Position numbers and translations under genes: made by a program
Notes under the pieces: generated by a model
What the model saw: only the letters and a program-made list of their open reading frames with translations
Told to the model about the DNA's origin: nothing
Databases searched by the model: none
Assembly: GCA_028023455.1 (NCBI GenBank)
Contig: JAQFVV010006502.1
Coordinates: forward strand, 930,001 to 994,000
Reading direction: 5' to 3'
DNA: 64,000 nucleotides
Source: Epiperipatus broadwayi
Taxonomy: Eukaryota; Onychophora; Udeonychophora; Euonychophora; Peripatidae
In this document: positions 1 to 12,446 of the stretch, one piece after another
How the letters are laid out: each line of letters begins with the position of its first letter
Numbering within the stretch: position 1 is the first letter of the stretch

Positions 1-172
1 ATTAGTCTATGTTCTGAGCTGAGCTAGAAAAGGGATAACCCCGTGCTGTTATAAAGTCATCATCGGTTGGTCATACCGGGGTTTGGGTTTGAATTCAGTT
101 GGCGTTTTTGGAATTTATTCTTAAACGTGGACTGGGTTTGAACTCGGGTACTGTGTATGAGTAAGCGTGGTG
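1..172 (-). repeat. Inverted, diverged relative of the start of repeat unit A
   Basis: Read on the minus strand, this stretch contains a segment starting AACTGAATTCAAACCCAA that matches bases about 312-331 on the plus strand. In the matching frame both encode QTEFKP. The window therefore opens with a diverged inverted relative of the sequence that follows it. Because sequencing-adapter sequence sits exactly at the turn-round, the inverted arrangement may be an assembly chimera, not real genome order. Confidence 0.5.
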
Positions 173-196
173 AGATCGGAAGAGCACACGTCTGAA
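173..196 (+). other. Illumina TruSeq adapter sequence (assembly contamination)
   Basis: Twenty-four consecutive bases, starting AGATCGGAAGAGC and ending ACGTCTGAA, match the standard Illumina TruSeq index-adapter read-through sequence. The match then breaks (the adapter continues CTCC, the window reads ATTT). Translated in reverse it gives the peptide FQTCALPIS, which is simply adapter sequence read as protein. A 24-base chance match is very unlikely. It marks an untrimmed read end built into the assembly. Confidence 0.95.
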
Positions 197-201
197 ATTT
201 T

Positions 202-219
202 TGGCGCCCAACGTGGGGC
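202..219 (+). other. LTR-retrotransposon primer-binding site, tRNA-Lys(CUU) type
   Basis: These 18 bases (TGGCGCCCAACGTGGGGC) are complementary to the 3' end of animal tRNA-Lys with anticodon CUU, including the CCA tail. That is the usual form of a primer-binding site where reverse transcription of an LTR retrotransposon starts. It lies within a perfect inverted repeat: arms 198-209 and 216-227, loop 210-215. No LTR can be defined on its 5' side because the adapter interrupts the sequence there. Confidence 0.7.
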
Positions 220-230
220 GCCAAAAACAT

Positions 231-416
231 AACCATGTACCGGTTGAAAAGAAGCCAACACATCAACAAACCCAAATTCAAAATCGGATTCAAACTCAGG
301 TGGTTCAAACTGAATTCAAACCCAACTCACGAGCTCAGATCAAATCAATGGATGACATATATCGACGGTACATGACTATGCGCCAAGGAACTAGCTCAAC
401 GGATGATGATGATTAA
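231..416 (+). pseudogene. Short unknown reading frame at the head of repeat unit A
   Basis: An open frame runs from the primer-binding site to a stop after an Asp run (DDDD), rich in Gln, Thr, Lys and Asn. It has no convincing start codon: its upstream end lies in the primer-binding palindrome. The second repeat copy (about 3641-3796) keeps a similar tail (QTEFKP-like, then ETSST, then stop) but is frameshifted further upstream. The shared stop position suggests the tail of an old retrotransposon reading frame, perhaps gag-like. I do not recognise a domain. Confidence 0.25.
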
Positions 417-3005
417 TGAGACTCCTGATCTAACTCTAATAAAGTATAATAAAATAACTAACAATCTTTATAAGTCAACTCATATATATATGTTCGGGTT
501 GCCAATACAGACAGTGAGCATTAATATTAAAATAATTTGAATAAGAAAGAAAGTTTAAAAAAAACCCAAATGTGTTAATAAAATGTTTAATAATAATTAT
601 AATTTTGTTCAACTTTTAGATTGTGATTATATAGATTACCTCTAGTCTTTAAACGGAATTTATATTTACAACAAGAATGGCAGTCCTTATTATATGCCAA
701 TACTATTACGCAATATTATATGATAAATATATGTCTATGCCCCGACAAGGAAGTAAAGGTAGATAAAGGTATTTGGCTATGACTGAAATTATTATTCTGA
801 TTCTAAAGGAAAGAATGTGAGATTTATTTTCACATTCGCAAATCAATTCACAAAGAACAAGATACGTATTTAGGGCATAACTTTAATATTTAATAAAAAA
901 CTTATTTAATTATAAATAAATATGAATTTGTTCGACTTTAATAAAATCAATTCATCACGATTTACGAGCATGAGAGCGGGCTTTACTGGAACTGAGAAAT
1001 AAACGGTACTGACGACTTATGAGCTATAAGAATAAATGTGAAAAATAATGGCTTGTCTATGATTTGAGAAAATAGCAGGGCTGCTTGTATTTGACAAGTC
1101 TTCGATGCCCTATATGAAGGATCCATAGAACACAGGGAAAACCAGGTTGGGTCGTAGCCTCGAACCTTTGGTGTTCCAAATATAAAACGAGCAAGTGGAG
1201 GAAGTGCTTTCTTCCTAGATAATTAAACTAATAGAAATATCACTGAGGACAAGCCTATGAAACAGGAGATGGCTCGCGTCAGCAACATTCGGAAAATGAT
1301 GACTTGGTAATCATCGTATTTAAATAATAAAACCCAATTTATATAAAGAGTGCTCTACGTGATGACCTGATCAAGTTAAATTAAAGTCAAACGTGCTTTA
1401 ATCAAAAAGTATTTAATGCAATTAGAAATTATATTAATTATGCCCTAAATCCCATGCCCTTCCTGAATATTAATAAGAAAGTATAACATTTGAATTAGAA
1501 TATATATTCATTTAATTCCCTTTATCAACCTTTTTGCAAAACAATAAATTAATGTGAATAAATGACTATTATAAATTCAGTAAAGTGGCCGGGAGCATAG
1601 GTTAAAAATTGAGCTAATAATTTGTTGTTATTAGCCATTAATAAAATAGCAAAAATTGTACAAATCACTCAACTCGATAATTAATAGAACTGTATCAAAA
1701 TAGTTCTAGTGGGTAAGAATTACTGTAAAAATAAATATATTATTTAACAAGGCAAATGCAACGAAGGAAATTATTATCGAGTTGAAGTTATTATTGGCAT
1801 ATAATAAAAAATAAACAATATTAATAAATCACACAATAAATATATATATAATATAATAAATGAACCGCCATCGTAAGAAATGAGAAAGTTAAATATTAAA
1901 TTTAAAGACTAGAGATTAAGATAGAGAATTACTACATAATTTAAAATAACATTAACAAAAAGACAATTTTACAGTAGATAGCTTAAAGATGTTTTAACTT
2001 AAAGTTCAGAACTGGCCAGGTTCAAACGGAAAGATATTACCATTTCTTCATGGTTGACTTCTGCATTTCCACAGGGCAGAGTCCAGTTGGATGAAACATA
2101 TGCGCGCATTTTGAAAATTATGTGAATAGCATTTTGATAGATTTCTCTAAGGTTTCGGCAGCTTACGATTGGTATATGAATTTTTATATTGCAGCCACAT
2201 TGAAGATTTTCAGGGGGCTTAAGGAACCGTAGTCAGACTCTTGAAGTTAAGCCCCCCCCCACCATGGTAGAAACACTATTTTACTTCATAATTTAACTGG
2301 GCGACTTCTCTAATGAAATATATATAGCTTCTCTTAATGATGAATAATAGCTGCTTGGAAACTTTTCCTGGGCTCTTTATACTGTATCTGATGCCTTTAG
2401 GCTAAATCAATCTTACAAAAAATTTACTAGTTGTTGTTAGATACATTCCTTTGATAAGGCTTTCAAACTCATTAACTTGAATTCATTTTCTAATTAGAAA
2501 ATGAATTTTTAATATCAGAAAATGATTTTAATTAGGACCGTCCTAACATTTTAAAGACTTATCTATTTCTAATTAATAAAAACTTTAACCATTGTTTTGG
2601 AATCGGAAAATCTGAAAGCTTATCGAAAGAATGTAGCTATTAATCACTAAAAATTTAACATATTATTTAAAAGTAAAATAAACATTCCCGACGCAATGAA
2701 ACTTTCGAACAATTATATATATTTAAACATTTATAAATATATATACGCACAATCCACGCAGTTATAATATATATAAATTCATGAATAATTCTAACATGAA
2801 TTTATTAATAGAAATGATTAGTTTAAATCTCAAATGAATTAATTTTAACACACATTTATAATAGTTTTTCTTTAAGGAAACTAGTGTGGACTGAACGCAT
2901 AAAGCCCCATTGCATCGGAAATTCAAAGTTAGTACAAGGGTTTGAAGTTGGCTACATGTGAAAGATCATGAAGCTAGGATCGAACTTAGATCCGACTGCT
3001 TCAAC
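236..3005 (+). repeat. 2.7 kb non-coding repeat, unit A (LTR-retrotransposon-like)
   Basis: Collinear along its whole length with bases 3641-6314. Shared landmarks include TGTTCGGGTTGCCAA near 492, GGGCATAACTTTAA near 876, GAGCGGGCTTTACTGGAAC near 974, and a conserved end with GAAGCTAGGATCGAACT near 2970. The copies differ by many substitutions and small indels, so the duplication is old or the two inserted separately. There is no long open frame. With the upstream primer-binding site this looks like a non-autonomous LTR element or a very long LTR; no intact LTR pair is visible. It also contains a run of nine C at about 2253. Confidence 0.75.
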
Positions 3006-3561
3006 ATTAATTCATTATATAATTGATTAATCATACATTAACTTTTATTCTTATATCATCTTAACTATTCATTAACTCTTATTCTATCATTTTCTTAATC
3101 ATTCATTATTCTCATACATCTTCAGTCTTTTCTCTTCATTCTTAGACCCATTTCATTCCACCATTTAATTATTACTTCTTTCCGTCATCCATTTAGTCAT
3201 CTACACCATAATTTACTTATTATTTTATTTATATGTTTAATTTTCATAATCATTCCAGAGATATAATTATTAGTTATTTATTAGTTTTCTGAACATCAAA
3301 TTTTACTCATCACATTTTGTTTGTGTGGATTTCAAAGCTGGTTTGACCAGAAGTTATTATCTTTATTAATCACCTTGTGATCTTCTTTATCTACAGTTTC
3401 ATGCTAGTTTTATTCAATGCAGGAATCATTTCATTAGTTTTACATTTTTGTTTCTTTATGCTTATAGACTTTATAATTAGAGTATCATAGCTTGCATAGG
3501 AAAATTTAGTCACTAAAATGTGTGGCATGATTCGCTGATGACCAGCTAGATCAGGGAGTTT

Positions 3562-3563
<2 letters not shown>
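3006..3563. other. Spacer between repeat units A and B
   Basis: Pyrimidine-rich on the plus strand, with repeated short TTAATCATTCATT-like words at about 3010-3250. I see no gene and no clear match elsewhere in the window. Confidence 0.6.

Positions 3564-3640
<77 letters not shown>
3564..3640. repeat. (AT)n microsatellite
   Basis: Uninterrupted AT dinucleotide run of about 77 bases immediately before repeat unit B. Confidence 0.95.
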
Positions 3641-3643
<3 letters not shown>

Positions 3644-6314
3644 ACCAGTCAAAAAAGCACCACCTCAACTGCAAGTCGGATCCAAACTCAGCTGAACCAA
3701 ACTGAATTCAAACCCAAATCACTAGCTCAGATTAGTAGAAATCAACAGCACAGTGCTATGCACCAAGAAACTAGTTCAACTGTTGGTGAAAATTAGAGAC
3801 CCCTGAACTGACACTAATATCGGATAATTAATTAACTTAAAATACTTTTAAGTCAAATCATATGGATATGTTCGGGTTGCCAACACAGACAGTGAGTATT
3901 AACATTAAAATAATTATGAAAGAATTAAGATCTAAGAAACCAAGTGTGTTTAGAAAATATTTAATAATAATAATTTGTTTTGTTTGAATTTTAAATAATG
4001 ATTATATTAATCACCTCTAGCCTTTAACATAGTTTATAATTATAATAAGAGTGGCGGTCCTTATTATATGCCAATGAGTATTACGCAATATTGGAATTCT
4101 ATGTCTATGCCCCCAACAAGAAAATAAAGGCAGATAAAGGTATTCATTAGTAAAAGAAATTATTACTCTAATTTTATACGAACGAATGTGATATTTATTT
4201 TTACATTCGCAAATCCATTCATGAAGAGCAAGATACATATTTTAGGGCATAACTTTAAGCTTTATTGGAAAACTTATTTAATTTGAGAAAACTGAGAATT
4301 TGTTTGACTTTAATTGAAATCACTTCATCACGAATTACAAGCATCAGAGCGGGCTTTACTGGAACAGAGAGGTGATGGTACTGACGACTTATAAGCTATA
4401 AAATAAAATTGAAAGACAATAGCTGGTCGATGATTGAAGTTCCATGGTGGCTTGTATCTGACAAGTCTTATGCCCTTTAGGTAGATGTAGAACATGGAAA
4501 GCCAGGCCGAGTTGTAACTACGAGCCTTTGGTGTTACAAATATAACATGAACAGGAGAGGAAGTGCTTTCTTCCTCGATAATTTAAAATAACAATAATAT
4601 TATCATTGACAAGCATAACAGAGTGGAAGATTGCCCTACATCAGCAACATTCAAAGATGATGACTTGATAGTCACTGTTTGGAAAATAAAATCCAATTAT
4701 AGGATGCTCTATGTGATGACTTGATCAAATGAATTAAAGTCAAACAAGCTTTTAAGTAAAACTATTTCAAAGCATTTATAAAATTATATTAGTTATGCCC
4801 CAATCATTGTGCCCTTCCTGAATCTTAATAGAAAATAACAAAGTTGAATTAGAATATATTTATTTGATTCCTTTATCTGTCCTTTGCAAAAAACATTTTA
4901 AGATTATATTTGAATAAATACACATTGGTGAATATGGGAAAATAGCTGAAACATAGATTAGAAGTGGAGCTAATAATTTATTATTAGCCAATTATAGAAA
5001 TAACAAACATTAATAATTTCTTGCGACTTGATGATTGATAGAACTGTATTAATCTAGTTCTAATGGACAAGAATTAACTATCAGAATTAAGTTTATATTA
5101 CTTGTGTAAGGCAAAGAAAACAAAGGAGATCATCGAGTCGAAGGATTGTTGGCATATAATTAAAAATAACAACATTAATAAATTTACTCAATAAATATAC
5201 ATAATAAAATAAATGAACCGCCATGTAAGAAAAGAAAGTGAAAGACTAGAGGTTGAGAGAATTAATATGAAAGTTAAAATAGCATAAATAAAAGGTTTTA
5301 CACAGAGTATTATTACATTATAAATAAGAAGAGCTCTTAAAGGAAGTGTAAAGTAATGTTCAGAACTGTCCAGAAAGTTTAAGGTTCATTATAGAAATAT
5401 ATTACCCATTTCTTCCAGGCTGGGCTCCTTATGTTACACATCCGAGTTGGTAAAACATAGGCACCATTGGATTGATTACTTGAACAGCATTTTATTTGAT
5501 TTTGGCAGACTGATTTGTCCAGAAAGAATTTAGCAGCTTCATTGAAGATTCTCAAAGGGCTTCAGGAACTGTAGCCAGATTCCTGATGTTCTAGCCCTTC
5601 ACCATAATCGAAACACTATTTAAAACGCATCAAGTTTACTGCACTTCTCTACAACAAAGATGCCTTTTTTCTCTCCAAACTTTTCAGAGCTATATATGCT
5701 GTCCTCTGATGCCTTCAGACTAGTGCTTCTTTCATTATAGTTGTTTTTAGATACATTCCTTTTAGATACATTCCTTCGATAAGGTTTTCAAAATCAGTAA
5801 CTTGAATTCATTTTCTAATTAGAAAATGAATTCTTAAAATCAGAAAATGATTTTAATTAGGAAATCTTTATCTTTTTTTTAATTAATAAAACTTTAACTA
5901 TTGTTTTTAGAAAGGGAAAATCTGAAAGCTTATCGAAAGAATGTAGATTTTAATAAATAAAACTTTAACAAATTATTTAAAAATAAAATCAAACATTCCT
6001 GATGCAATGAAACTTTTAAACAATTATATATATTTAAATATTTACAAATATATATGCACAATCCACGCAGTTATAATATATAAATTCATGAATAATTCTA
6101 TCATGAATTTATTAATAGAATTGATCAATTTAAATCTGAAACTAATTAATTTTAATACGCATTTATGAAATAAGTTTTTCTTTATGGAAATTAGCATGGA
6201 TTGAACGTATAAAGTCCCACTGCATCGGAAATTTAAGGTTAGTACTAGGGTTTGAAGTGGGCTTATGGCTAGATGTCATGAAGCTAGGATCGAACTCAGA
6301 TCTGACTGCTTCAA
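3641..6314 (+). repeat. 2.7 kb non-coding repeat, unit B
   Basis: Second copy of the unit at 236-3005, same orientation. It starts TGTACC just after an (AT)n run and ends GACTGCTTCAA directly at another (AT)n run (6314-6336). The reading-frame remnant at its head is frameshifted. Near 5755-5775 an 18-base segment (TTTAGATACATTCCTT) is tandemly duplicated, unlike unit A. The last 60 bases of both units hold GGATCGAACTC or a close variant, which resembles a tRNA-type B box; this alone is not enough to call a SINE. Confidence 0.75.
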
Positions 6315-6336
6315 TATATATATATATATATATATA

Positions 6337-7485
6337 TTCTTGTCATTCTCTTAAACTGAATAGTCTAATGCCATTTTGTCATGATAATTAATAAAATTTA
6401 CGTGAAAATGTTTAAATTTCCAAATTACTTTATTGCTATAAACACATTAATGGTTGTAAAATTTTTTTATTTAAATATGAGGAATACCTTTTTATTTGAA
6501 CTTGTGAAAATTGCTCGAATCTCAAAACATACTACATATATAGTCTACCATTGCACTAAATTGAATAGGTTGACATCCTTTTGTCATTATAATTAATAAA
6601 AAATTTATGTAACTGAAAATGTTTAGATTTCCCAATCACTTTTATTTAAATATCCTAATTTATGTAATAAGTAACAAGTAACACCTTACTCTTAATAATT
6701 TATTTAAAAATAAACTTATTTGAAAAATATTGTCTCATAATTACAGTAATTCTGCATGGATGAAATTATATTTATTAATGATATTTTACTGAGCTCATAT
6801 GACTTACTTAGTTTATAGTAGTGACAGAGTAGCCTATGATAAAATGTAGTATACTAGAATCTCGATTCTACTGCTGTCTTGTGTAGGATAATTTTAATAA
6901 CAATATTATCTTTTTTTATTATGCTTATTATTTTTTATATATTTTTCTAAATAGCTTTTTCTATGTTTAATAACAATATATACATATATTTTTAAATGCC
7001 GAATTACCTTTTTACATGTTTTACTAAGCAGCTTCTCATTGGATGTGGAATCAGGTTTGTTGGGTTTGTTCGCTAGCTAAAAGGTGTAAATGATCCATAA
7101 TCCACATTACGGTCCAAATCTAAGGAATACAGAAGAAAAATTAATTTTTAAAAAGAACTTAATGCATGCCAAGATATTTAATACTTAACAAATTTAAAAA
7201 AACAATATTATTGAATGCAATTCTTTTATCTGATACTGACAAAGCCTAAGAAATGTATTTAGTGGAACAAATTAATTGTTTGAATTTTTTTAATAGTTAT
7301 CCAACATAACCTATGAATAAACAAAACAGTGCAAAACATTTTAATGGATTTTAAAAATCCAGAATAGACAATCTAAGGATAAAAAATTTAAATGTTTTCC
7401 TTTAAATAAATCCTGGTTAAATCCTAATTGTTAAACTATATAATAAAGTATAATATATATATAATATGAAGTGCAGAAAAAAATT
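6337..7485. other. Unassigned AT-rich DNA
   Basis: No gene, long repeat or structured element recognised. A small open frame at about 6381-6596 has the composition expected by chance in this AT-rich DNA. Confidence 0.6.
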
Positions 7486-7489
7486 ATTG

Positions 7490-7640
7490 TGCTGAAATGA
7501 GACCCTTTGATCCTTTTTGGAGGCCTTAAAGAAACTGATCAGCAGCAAATTCCTAATGTCCACTCAATACATTCTTGTCATTGCAGCTGTTATTAATATG
7601 TGATTATTCATATTGAAGTGGTAAATCTGTAGTACATATT
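7490..7640 (+). mobile_element. RTE LINE 5'-end fragment
   Basis: Matches the 5' untranslated ends of the two long LINE copies read on their minus strands (19490-19660 and 62700-62870). The shared segment runs from the GACCCTTTGATCCT-like stretch through GGAGGCCTTAAAG, AATTCCTAATGTCCAC, ACATTCTTGTCATTGCAGC to TGTGATTATT. No coding part follows, so this is a fragment, or a short element sharing the LINE 5' end. Confidence 0.65.
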
Positions 7641-10540
7641 TAACTTCACTGCCTGATGACATTACATACCTTTAAAGTAGGGTTTGAACCTGTTTATATG
7701 TTTATTTGGTCATCCAGGAATGTTAAGCACACACATATACACATATCACTTCCACCCTGTTTATTTAAGAAAAGGTTATGTGTAACCAGTTGAATTATTA
7801 TTTTAGCTTAAGTATATTTTATTTTCAAGCTTGTAAATTCCCTTCACTTAGATAATTGTGTATGTGCGTATATGTATTACAGATATAAAAATAAATACAA
7901 TTACTGTAGAGCTAAAGCAAGGCCAGAAATTCTAAAAAAATATTATTACAATTTAAAAATGTTATTCTCATTTCAAGTCGAACCAAAAATCATATTGTAA
8001 AGTTATTTGCAATTTTAAAATATGTTTAAATAATCTGCTTTTTGGAACGTATTGTTTACATCTTCCAATATTGCTAAATTTCAAGTATAGGAGGAGCAGA
8101 AGTTATAGGAACGCACGGAAGGAGTTCAAATCACTCTTCTCTCTGGTATTTGTGTAGAGAGTGGTAACAAAATGGACTGTGAGTAAAAGGAATTTGCCTC
8201 CCTGATCTTAAATCATCTCTGTCCTGCCTTCTGCCATGCCATTGCTGCTTGAGAACTGCTATGTTTAATTGTAAAGAATATTGGAAGATGCCTACCATTA
8301 TTTTATTAATATTGTGCCTTGCTAAACTTCTTATACATTATTATAAGTGGCCATCATAATTTCTAAAGGTAATCCGTTTTGCTGAAGAATGAACTCTTAA
8401 TTCTCCTCACTTCATTTCTGTCCTAAATCTTAATTGTAATCAGAATGTAATCTTTATTTATTTTATAACTGATTATAAACTTAATTATTGTTAAATTTAT
8501 GATTTTCTCTTAAATTTTTAAACTTGTTCTTTGAAATGCTAAGCACAGAATTATGTACTGTAAATTTATTATTAGTTTTTTTTTTAAGTTTCACACTCTA
8601 ATTATTTTATTTCATGCGGCAAAACTTATTTTAAATATATATCTTATTAAATTAGTTTTAGTGTGCTAATGTTTTAATCTAGCGAACTTATATTATTTCA
8701 ATCATCATTCTGATATTTTGGAATATTTAAATAGTTTAAACATAAATTTTTTTACTGAACGCTGTTCGCTCGGTTAAATATTTTGAAATTACGGTCAATG
8801 GCGGATTGTTTAAAAATCATATCACTATCGATATTTAAATGCAATTTATGTGCTTTTAATAAATTTGATTATTAATATACTTTAATAATGATTTATTACT
8901 TATACACCATTAAGTGTTAAATTAATTATTATATATTGTCGTTTAGGAATACTTGGGCTAGTTAAATAGGAAAAATAATATTTTTCCCTCTTCTATATTC
9001 GACATCCTAAATTTATTAAAGTTATACGTACAATGCTGAGTGGGTTATTGTTTTATCATGGCGTTACACATGCTATTATTGCTTTATTTAAGCTTAAATT
9101 ATTTCATTAGTCATTTAAGACTTAAGCAGTATTCGCGTTGCTTACTTATGATAGCATTTTAAAGAATTATATTTTGCTTTATCATATTTACTTATCCGAA
9201 ATCCGGATTTTCTTCACGTAACTCGTATAGAAATGAGGTTTGGTATAACTGATCTCATGATAAACATTAGAGTATTAAGGCTATGCATGTGACATGTTGG
9301 AGGGCATGCCACGGAATCCTTACCACTCATATTTTCGAATATCGCCTTGTGATAAATACAAGCGGAATCATATATATGATAAAGCCTTCCAGTCCAAAGA
9401 TGGTCATCTTCTCCATTTTAAATGCTGTCATTATAGTTAGCACTGCGAGTTCTTTTATGGGTAGTTCTCATATTATTTATAAGATGTGGTGCAGTGATGT
9501 TTGTAAACCACTCATTTTATAATTAGTTGAATATTTTAGGATTGTCACAGTAAAGCTAATTTAGGCTAACCCATTCCTCATTTGTACAGGCCCAAATATG
9601 CTCATAAATGATAAATTATTAACTATCATATCAAGAGTAAACCTCTCTTTAGAGATGAATTTGTAAACATCCTTATCATTACTTAAAGTAATGATCACCG
9701 CATTGATAACATTAATTTATTATTATACTATAACTCATTAGCATACTAAATCAGTTGCTTATATGCAAAGTAATAACCACATTAAATCTGTGCTATGTTT
9801 CTAATGTAAATTAAATTGTTTATATTTATTAAATTATTATGTTTTAATAATTACTCATACGTTGTGTCTTACTGACTCTCACTCATTGAATTCCATTAAA
9901 TATTTATAATAATGTCAGTAATATTTAGAAATTTTAACTGATTACTTCAAATAGATATTTATCTCTGGGTTATTCTGTTCTTGCTCATTCTGGATGGATA
10001 CTATTTTATAATTCATGTTACTTTTGCAATGCTAGCTGTGCAATTCATTTAAAATTTATAAATTGTCCCTTCACATAAGATATTTGATTGAGCCAAGTTT
10101 AAACATTATTTATTTATGCTAATTACCCTGTAGATCTCATGTTTCTCTGCTGTGTCTCTGGGACCAGAATGAATAAAATTAATTTCATGTTATCAGCAGA
10201 AATGTTGTTTATAATGTTATAGTTTTAGAGAAGAGCAAATAGGGCAGAATTCATGATTGCTCCTGACCTGTGTATCTCGGGCATGAGTGGATTTAGAGTA
10301 CTTTTGCTTAGATTCTAAACCTTGTTAAATGAACATACAATTCTGACTGGTACAATATAGAATACAAATATGGATGGGATGCTCACCAATATTCATTAGC
10401 CAGTATGATGCATTTATTGTCTTTTTATTTCTAAGTTTACAATCACAAATACCATAGTCTTTCTTCTCAGTTGTCTGATAACTCTTAATTGAAACATTAG
10501 TTGAGTTTTCTGGAAGAAAGAATGAAAGTATGCATGAATG
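7641..10540. other. Unassigned AT-rich DNA
   Basis: No repeat shared with the rest of the window was found. A less AT-rich patch at 8085-8260 is listed separately as a possible first exon. An 80-codon open frame at 9283-9522 has no recognisable domain and is probably chance. Confidence 0.5.
8085..8179 (+). other. Possible first exon (weak)
   Basis: A patch of clearly higher G+C within very AT-rich DNA ends in ACAAAATGGACT followed by GTGAGT. That is a good start-codon context seven coding bases before a consensus-like 5' splice donor. No downstream exon can be linked: the candidate exon at 15691-15772 is not in a compatible phase by direct joining. Chance occurrence remains quite possible. 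Confidence 0.15.
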
Positions 10541-11023
10541 ATTTTTTTTCTAATAGATATTTACAATCATAAAATACAAAAATAAATCATGGCCCTTACT
10601 TTCACAAGGGTGTAGAGATACCAACAAATGCAGAGGATGGGGGATGAAGGTGAAGAGTGCTAAGCATTTTTCAATTGTGGACTCAGGATAGCATTTAATG
10701 ATGACCTTTTATTTAAATACTTATAACTGTACATCACTTCAAGTGAAGGAAGATTGCAAAAAATTGGAAAAAGAACTGTATTATTAAGTCGTACATTATT
10801 TGGCATCCTGAAGTTAGAAGAAAAGGTGAAAAGGCAATTGCTTTACAAACTAGACATGTACTATACTACAATCAACAAATATTGGAAATACAAGTAGAGG
10901 AGGATTATTGTGTAGGTAAATAGATGGTATATCAGATAGAGTGGTGATATTATTTATGCAACTTAATATCAACTGCAGATAATTCAGGTTTATGCTCAAG
11001 AAAGTTATTATTGTGATAAAGAA

Positions 11024-11094
<71 letters not shown>
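11024..11094. repeat. (AT)n microsatellite inside LINE copy 3
   Basis: About 71 bases of AT repeat where intact copies encode the region between the YAPTS-like motif and the QKAFDQSKQHF stretch. Confidence 0.95.
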
Positions 11095-11098
<4 letters not shown>

Positions 11099-11344
11099 AA
11101 AAACTTTTGATCAGACTAAACAACACTTTAAAATTGTCATGGGAGACTTTATGGGAGACTTTAATGCTAGAAATGGTAAACAATTGGGAGATAAAAGTAC
11201 TGTAGGTAAATTTGATTAAAAGATGATAGAAAAGAGAGAGGATATAAATTTGTGGAGTTTGCAGAAAAATAAAGTTTTTATTATGAATTCTTTTTCTGAG
11301 AAAAATGTTAAATGAAAGTGGACATGGAAACATCATAATAAAGG

Positions 11345-11345
<1 letters not shown>

Positions 11346-11390
<45 letters not shown>

Positions 11391-11403
11391 ATATATTTAT
11401 CTA

Positions 11404-11437
<34 letters not shown>
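11346..11437. repeat. Imperfect (AT)n microsatellite inside LINE copy 3
   Basis: Two AT-repeat runs separated by a TTATCTATG interruption. They replace the LDYILTN coding segment seen in the other LINE copies. Confidence 0.9.
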
Positions 11438-11439
<2 letters not shown>

Positions 11440-12446
11440 AGATTGTAATTTTCTAAATAAATTCAACACAGGAAGTGATCATCGATTACTGAGTTGTAAG
11501 ATATATATTGATGCAAAACTAGAGACAGAAATTATTAAGAAAAACCAATATTCACAGTTGATATTCTTAATCCTCAAAAACATTTCAATACATTTAAATC
11601 CTCAAAAATATTTCAATAAATTTAAATTAGAACTTGAAAATTATTATCAAATATTAACGGATTTTGAAAATAATTCAGATTTGAATAAAATCAATAGGAA
11701 GACAATAACTGATATATATATTTAAAATCTGCAAAAATATAGCTGATAGGAAAAAAACAGCAATTGACCAATAAAATTTTTACTGAGACAAAAAGATTTA
11801 TGAAGCAAAGAAGAAGTATGAAAATATATAAAAATAAAGTGTTAAGAACTGAATATCTCAATTTTTGTAAAATGGTGTGTAAAAGTTGATAATGATATAA
11901 GAAAATATAATTCTGAATTAGTAAGAAAAGCTGTAGAAGTGAATAAATGTCTCAAGTGTGAAAAATAACATTGTGGTATTGGTAGAAAACTTATTTCTGC
12001 AATAAAAAAGAAAGATAGAAATATTACTAAAAAGAGAGATGACATCATAAAATGTGTAGAATATTTATGTCAGCAATTATATAACTGTAAAGAATGAGAA
12101 AAAGTGACTCCTACAACCACTATATTTTCTGAATTGCCCAGGATTTTGAATTTATGAAAAAGAGAAAAGCTTCAGATAATGTTGATATTATAATTGATAT
12201 CGTAAAAGAAGCTGGTGCAGAAATAGAAAAATGTTTGGTAAAGTTATATACCAAATGTCTAAATGATAAAAATGTATCAGTTATTTTAAAAAATCCAGTA
12301 TAATATGTAAAAAGAATTATACAGACAGTATTAGAAATTATAGAACTGTTAGTCTTTTATCAGTTCTATACAAAATTTGTACAAAATAATTACAACTCAT
12401 TAACGATAGAACTCTGAATTTTAATCAACCAAAATAACAAGCTTTA

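Noticed and set aside
2960-3005. tRNA gene or SINE from the GGATCGAACT motif at the ends of units A and B
   Set aside because: Only a partial B-box match; no A box at a convincing position and no cloverleaf can be drawn.
3531-3560. CTGATGA at about 3535 as another hammerhead
   Set aside because: No GAAA follows at hammerhead spacing and no stem I can form.
9283-9522. 80-codon frame as a small membrane protein gene
   Set aside because: No domain, no start context or splice evidence, and composition as expected from AT-rich DNA.
10950-11336. 128-codon minus-strand frame and 75-codon plus-strand frame with long Ile-Tyr repeats
   Set aside because: They are translations of an (AT)n microsatellite within a decayed LINE, antisense in one case.
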